Below are positions 7,616-10,624 of a DNA stretch of 10,624 nt, in pieces. A program made the position numbers and the translations under genes. The notes under the pieces were generated by a model. That model was not told the DNA's origin and searched no databases. It worked only from the letters and a program-made list of their open reading frames with translations. This stretch comes from Bacteroidota bacterium. Its GTDB lineage: Bacteria > Bacteroidota > Ignavibacteria > SZUA-365. Numbering within the stretch: the first letter of the stretch is position 1; the number at the start of each line of letters is the position of its first letter. The stretch is taken from NCBI GenBank assembly GCA_018224415.1, contig JAGTUZ010000320.1, positions 1 to 10,624 on the forward strand, read 5' to 3'.

Positions 7616-7644
7616 CGGCCTGCGGCCGCTACCCTTTCTGCTGC
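7600..7644. repeat. Perfect 21-bp inverted repeat spanning the uvrB stop codon
   Basis: The left arm (7600-7620) and right arm (7624-7644) are exact reverse complements over 21 bp with a 3-nt loop (TGC). The left arm encodes the last uvrB codons and the TAG stop (7613-7615), so the right arm is an inverted copy of the gene's end. The RNA would fold into a very stable hairpin. No T-run follows (GCGGTAGG instead), so it is not a canonical intrinsic terminator, though it may protect the mRNA 3' end or hinder read-through. Repeat array B begins about 8 nt later. Confidence 0.9.
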
Positions 7645-7652
7645 GCGGTAGG

Positions 7653-7749
7653 CTGTACGCTTTACGCCGTACGCAATGGCTTACAGCGTAAAGCTTACAG
7701 CGTACGGCGTAAAGCGTACAGCGTACAGCTTACAGCGTACGGCATACCC
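7653..7749. repeat. Heptanucleotide inverted array, family B
   Basis: A different repeat word with the same 7-nt period and inverted design as family A. Nine units run without a break from 7680 to 7742: CTTACAG, CGTAAAG, CTTACAG, CGTACGG, CGTAAAG, CGTACAG, CGTACAG, CTTACAG, CGTACGG. One decayed unit follows. The opposite arm holds three inverted units, CTGTACG, CTTTACG and CCGTACG (7653-7673). A perfect 23-nt inverted match joins 7652-7674 with 7700-7722 across a 25-nt loop. Reading through the array in frame would add a repetitive, biologically unlikely 45-residue extension (AYSVK/TAYGV-like) to the helicase. Confidence 0.9.
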
Positions 7750-7767
7750 TCGCCTGTCACCGATTAA

Positions 7768-7794
7768 TTGTGTATACTGTAGTGATATACACAA
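7768..7794. promoter_or_regulatory. 9-bp dyad upstream of the helicase gene
   Basis: TTGTGTATA (7768-7776) and TATACACAA (7786-7794) are perfect reverse complements separated by 9 nt, ending 16 nt before the helicase ATG. The left arm overlaps a -10-like TATACT (7773-7778), but no good -35 element precedes it at standard spacing. The dyad could be an operator for a dimeric regulator or a small 5'-UTR hairpin; which one cannot be told from sequence. The surrounding bases are AT-rich and outside the 7-nt array, consistent with a true leader. Confidence 0.4.
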
Positions 7795-7810
7795 CACAAT
7801 CGAAGAAACA

Positions 7811-9334
7811 ATGACCGACTCTACCTCCGACGTGCTCTTCGAGCCCGCCAATCCGCTTCCCGACTTTTCCTTTGACCAACTGCCCGAGGGATTGCGTGAA
7901 CGCGTGGCGAAACTGGGCTGGGACGACCCGATGCCCGTGCAGCGCAAGGCGATTCCGTATCTGCTGGCGCGTCGCGACATCATCGTGCAGGCCCGCACGG
8001 GCAGCGGAAAAACCGCCGCCTACCTGCTTCCCATCATCGAGACCATTGTCCCCGAAAACCTCTGGTGCCAGGCGCTGGTGCTGGTGCCGACACGGGAACT
8101 CGCCCGCCAGGTGCATGCGGTCCTCCTGGAGCTGACCGAAGGCAGTCCGATCCGCAGTGCGTTGCTCTACGGCGGCGTGCGCTACGGCAGCCAGCTCAAG
8201 GATCTCAAGGACGGCGCACAGATCATCATCGGCACCCCCGGCCGCATCCTCGATCACGTCTACCGCGGCACGCTTACGCTGATGCAGCTGCAGACACTGA
8301 TCTTTGACGAAGCCGACGAGATGCTGTCGATGGGCTTCTATCCGTCCATGCGCAAGCTCAAACGGCAGATGCCCGAGAAGCGCAACTCCTACATGTTCAG
8401 CGCCACCATGCCGTATCATGTCGAGCAGCTTGCGCGGGAATTCCTCCGCAAGCCCGACCGGCTTTCGCTGAGCAAGGGCAATCAGTCCGTCACCGAACTC
8501 GATCACCGCTACTACCTCGCACAGACGCTGCAGAAGGACCGCGCGCTCATCCGCATTCTCGAATACGAAAATCCGGAATCCGCGATTATCTTCACCAACA
8601 CCAAGCGCAACGCGGAATATCTCTCCGCCTTCCTGAAGAATTACGGCATCGACGCGCAGCATCTGACCGGAGACCTGCCGCAGACCAAGCGCGAACAGGT
8701 GATGGGACGCCTGCGTTCGGGCGAACTGCGTTTCCTGATCGCCACCGACGTGGCCGCCCGCGGCATCGACATCAGCGATCTCAGCCATGTCATTCTCTAC
8801 GACATCCCCGAGCATGTGGAAGTGTATGTGCATCGTTCCGGCCGCACCGCGCGTGCGGGCAAGACCGGCACCGCCATCACGCTCTGCGAGAAAATCGAGG
8901 AGAGCAAGCTGCTCGGCATCGCCAAGCGCTACGGCTTCATCGTGGAGCAGTACGAACTGCCAAGCGATGACGAGATCGAGCAGCGTCTCACCGAGCGCCT
9001 CGTCGTGCGACTCGAAGACCAGCTCAACGACCTGGGCATGATGGAGCGCGAGCGCGTGCGCCGCTTCCTTCCGATCGCCGAATTCCTCGGGACCGACGAC
9101 GAAATGCGCATGCTCATCGCCATGCTGCTCGACGAGAGCTATCAGAGCGGCCTTGCCGCGCGCCTGTATGACGGACCCGTCCGTCCTCTCCCCGACGACA
9201 CCTCTCCCACCCCGCCAAAGGATGGCCACGGCGGCGAGGAAGGCGATGGCGACGTTGACGGCGAGAAGAAAAAGAAAAAGCGCCGCCGTGGCGGCAAGAA
9301 AAAGAAATCCGGCGAGGGTCCGTCCGAGGACTGA
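7811..9334 (+). CDS. DEAD-box ATP-dependent RNA helicase
   Basis: A 507-residue DEAD-box helicase, which uses ATP to unwind short RNA duplexes in ribosome assembly, RNA decay or cold adaptation. From the ATG at 7811, the Q motif covers about 19-44 (FSFDQLPEG through PVQ). Motif I ARTGSGKT is at 61-68, Ia PTRELARQV at 93-101 and Ib GTPGR at 141-145. Motif II DEAD is at 166-169 and III SAT at 197-199; motif V ATDVAARGID and VI HRSGRTAR (341-348) follow. After the core come a charged helical region (about 375-455) and a low-complexity tail with K5-R3-GG-K4 followed by acidic residues, probably for RNA binding. The open frame extends upstream to 7676, but those 45 codons are repeat array, so I reject that start. 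Only a weak GAAGAA precedes the ATG. The gene converges on clpX. I do not assign it to DeaD, RhlE or another subgroup. Confidence 0.95.
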   Translation: MTDSTSDVLFEPANPLPDFSFDQLPEGLRERVAKLGWDDPMPVQRKAIPYLLARRDIIVQARTGSGKTAAYLLPIIETIVPENLWCQALVLVPTRELARQVHAVLLELTEGSPIRSALLYGGVRYGSQLKDLKDGAQIIIGTPGRILDHVYRGTLTLMQLQTLIFDEADEMLSMGFYPSMRKLKRQMPEKRNSYMFSATMPYHVEQLAREFLRKPDRLSLSKGNQSVTELDHRYYLAQTLQKDRALIRILEYENPESAIIFTNTKRNAEYLSAFLKNYGIDAQHLTGDLPQTKREQVMGRLRSGELRFLIATDVAARGIDISDLSHVILYDIPEHVEVYVHRSGRTARAGKTGTAITLCEKIEESKLLGIAKRYGFIVEQYELPSDDEIEQRLTERLVVRLEDQLNDLGMMERERVRRFLPIAEFLGTDDEMRMLIAMLLDESYQSGLAARLYDGPVRPLPDDTSPTPPKDGHGGEEGDGDVDGEKKKKKRRRGGKKKKSGEGPSED

Positions 9335-9350
9335 AGGCGCCGGCAGCAAA

Positions 9351-9387
9351 TAAAAAAACGCGTCGCGGATTTTTTCCGTGACGCGTT
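9351..9387 (-). terminator. Intrinsic terminator of clpX
   Basis: A 13-bp stem pairs 9357-9369 with 9375-9387 around a 5-nt loop. Read on the minus strand, the stem has one A-C mismatch and is followed by a run of seven T (complement of 9352-9358), then ATTT, the classic Rho-independent pattern. It lies 30 nt after the clpX stop. On the plus strand the same stem forms with a G-U pair instead, but no T-run follows, so it would serve the helicase transcript poorly. Confidence 0.85.
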
Positions 9388-9416
9388 CTGCATTTCGGGG
9401 GAAAGGGAATTCGCCG

Positions 9417-10624
9417 TCAGGCGGTTTTTTTCTGTTCCTTGATCGTGTACACCGGCTCGGCGCCGTTTTCAATGGTGTCGCGTGTGATGAAGCAGCGGGT
9501 CACATGCTCCTTCGAGGGAAGGCTGTACATGATTTCCATCATCGCGCGTTCCATGATCGCACGCAGCGCACGTGCGCCTGTGCCGCGTTCCAGCGCGCGG
9601 TCGACCAGCGCATCGAGGGCCTCGTGGTCGAATTCAAGGGAGACGCCTTCCATCTCGAACAGACGCATGTACTGTTTGACCAGTGCGTTTTTCGGCTGTG
9701 TGAGAATGTTGAGCAGTCCCTCGCGCGAGATCGGATGCAGCGACGACATCACCGGCAGACGGCCGATGAGTTCGGGAATGAGTCCGAAGCGCAGCAGGTC
9801 GTCCGGCTCGACATGTGTCAGCACATACTGCCGTTCGGCCTTGTTGAGCGTCAGCATGTCCGACCCGAACCCGACGGGGTTTTTTCCGATGCGGCGCTGG
9901 ATGATGTTTTCGAGTCCCTCGAACGCCCCACCGCAGACAAAAAGGATGTCGCGGGTGTCAATGTTGATCAACGGCTGCTCGGGATGCTTGCGTCCACCTT
10001 TGGGCGGAACGCCGACGATCGAGCCCTCGAGGATTTTCAGCAGCGCCTGCTGCACACCTTCGCCGGACACATCGCGGGTGATGGAGACGTTTTCGCTTTT
10101 GCGCGCGATCTTGTCGATTTCGTCGAGGTAGATGATGCCCTGCTCGGCGCGCTGCACGTTGTATTCGGCGTTCTGCAGCAGATGCACGAGGATGGACTCC
10201 ACGTCGTCGCCCACGTAGCCGGATTCGGTCAGCGTGGTGGCGTCGGCGATGGCAAACGGCACATCGAGAATGCGCGCCAGCGTGCGCGCCAGCAGCGTCT
10301 TGCCCGTGCCTGTCGGACCGATGAGCACGATATTGCTCTTCTCGATCTCCACGTCCGAATCACCAAAGGCCTGCTTTGCCTCGAGTCGCTTGTAGTGGTT
10401 GTACACCGCCACGGAAAGCGTTTTCTTCGCCGAATCCTGGCCGACCACATACTCGTCCAGCGCCTTCTTGATCTGCGCCGGCGTCTTCAGTCCGCGACTC
10501 TTCGCCGCCGGCGTGGAAAACGCCGCCGAGTTGTTGCGGAGGATGTCCACCGAACTCATCACACAGTGATTGCAGATGTACACGCCCGGTCCGGCGATGA
10601 TGCTGTCCACATCCTTCGACGACC
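9417..10624 (-). CDS. clpX: ATP-dependent Clp protease ATP-binding subunit ClpX (5' end outside window)
   Basis: ClpX is a hexameric AAA+ unfoldase that recognises tagged proteins and feeds them to the ClpP protease. The frame is open to the window edge. The residues before the first possible start (GTG at 10610) fit the N-terminal zinc-binding domain, so that domain's first Cys pair lies outside. Counting from the GTG, the second Cys pair is C13 and C16 in CNHC, after IAGPGVYI. Walker A GPTGTGKT is at 98-105 and the pore loop GYVG at 131-134. Walker B YLDEID ends at 166, and the RKH loop is at 207-209. The ClpP-docking IGF tripeptide appears as VGF (246-248). The arginine finger is R284 in IGRLPV, and sensor 2 GAR is at 345-347. 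All ATPase residues are intact. clpP, often next to clpX, is not in the window but could lie just beyond the right edge. Confidence 0.97.
   Translation of the reverse strand, partial: SSKDVDSIIAGPGVYICNHCVMSSVDILRNNSAAFSTPAAKSRGLKTPAQIKKALDEYVVGQDSAKKTLSVAVYNHYKRLEAKQAFGDSDVEIEKSNIVLIGPTGTGKTLLARTLARILDVPFAIADATTLTESGYVGDDVESILVHLLQNAEYNVQRAEQGIIYLDEIDKIARKSENVSITRDVSGEGVQQALLKILEGSIVGVPPKGGRKHPEQPLINIDTRDILFVCGGAFEGLENIIQRRIGKNPVGFGSDMLTLNKAERQYVLTHVEPDDLLRFGLIPELIGRLPVMSSLHPISREGLLNILTQPKNALVKQYMRLFEMEGVSLEFDHEALDALVDRALERGTGARALRAIMERAMMEIMYSLPSKEHVTRCFITRDTIENGAEPVYTIKEQKKTA

Noticed and set aside
7600..7644. Intrinsic terminator for uvrB
   Set aside because: The stem is very strong, but neither strand has a T-run next to it, and its left arm is coding sequence. 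I list it as an inverted repeat instead.
7757..9472. Open frame of 571 codons on the minus strand opposite the helicase
   Set aside because: It is antisense to a complete DEAD-box gene and runs through the clpX terminator. The composition is that of a shadow frame.

Overview
The window is a gene-dense stretch of a GC-rich bacterial chromosome with no phage, plasmid, transposase, CRISPR or rRNA/tRNA signal. All seven genes belong to well-known families. The taxon cannot be fixed from sequence alone. Weak ribosome-binding sites on several genes, a long-form M14 peptidase and 7-nt intergenic repeat arrays would fit an environmental Gram-negative such as a member of the Bacteroidota/Ignavibacteria/FCB assemblage, but this is a low-confidence inference.

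Layout from left to right: the 3' part of an M14 zinc carboxypeptidase gene (+, 5' end outside the window); a 199-nt gap holding inverted 7-nt repeat arrays; an SLC13-type permease with two RCK_C domains (+), directly followed by an MscS-type channel gene (+) as a likely two-gene operon; a convergent NAD(P)-dependent sugar epimerase/reductase gene (-) whose end overlaps the channel gene by 29 nt; a divergent intergenic region almost filled by a second copy of the same repeat family; uvrB (+); a gap with a perfect 21-bp hairpin and a second, unrelated family of 7-nt repeats; a DEAD-box RNA helicase gene (+); an intrinsic terminator; and a convergent clpX (-) whose 5' end lies outside the window.

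The genes do not form one pathway. uvrB (nucleotide-excision repair), the helicase (RNA remodelling), clpX (protein unfolding) and the MscS channel (osmotic safety valve) are general maintenance or stress functions that sit side by side.

The unusual content is between the genes. Three of the four gaps carry heptanucleotide arrays arranged as two arms in opposite orientation, so each transcript could fold into a long hairpin. Two arrays share one repeat word (ATGACAR) and the third uses another (CGTACAG/CTTACAG) with the same 7-nt period and inverted design. The arrays run into gene ends: one supplies the stop codon of the peptidase, and they create false upstream starts for uvrB, the helicase and the epimerase. 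I see no convincing new multi-gene system.
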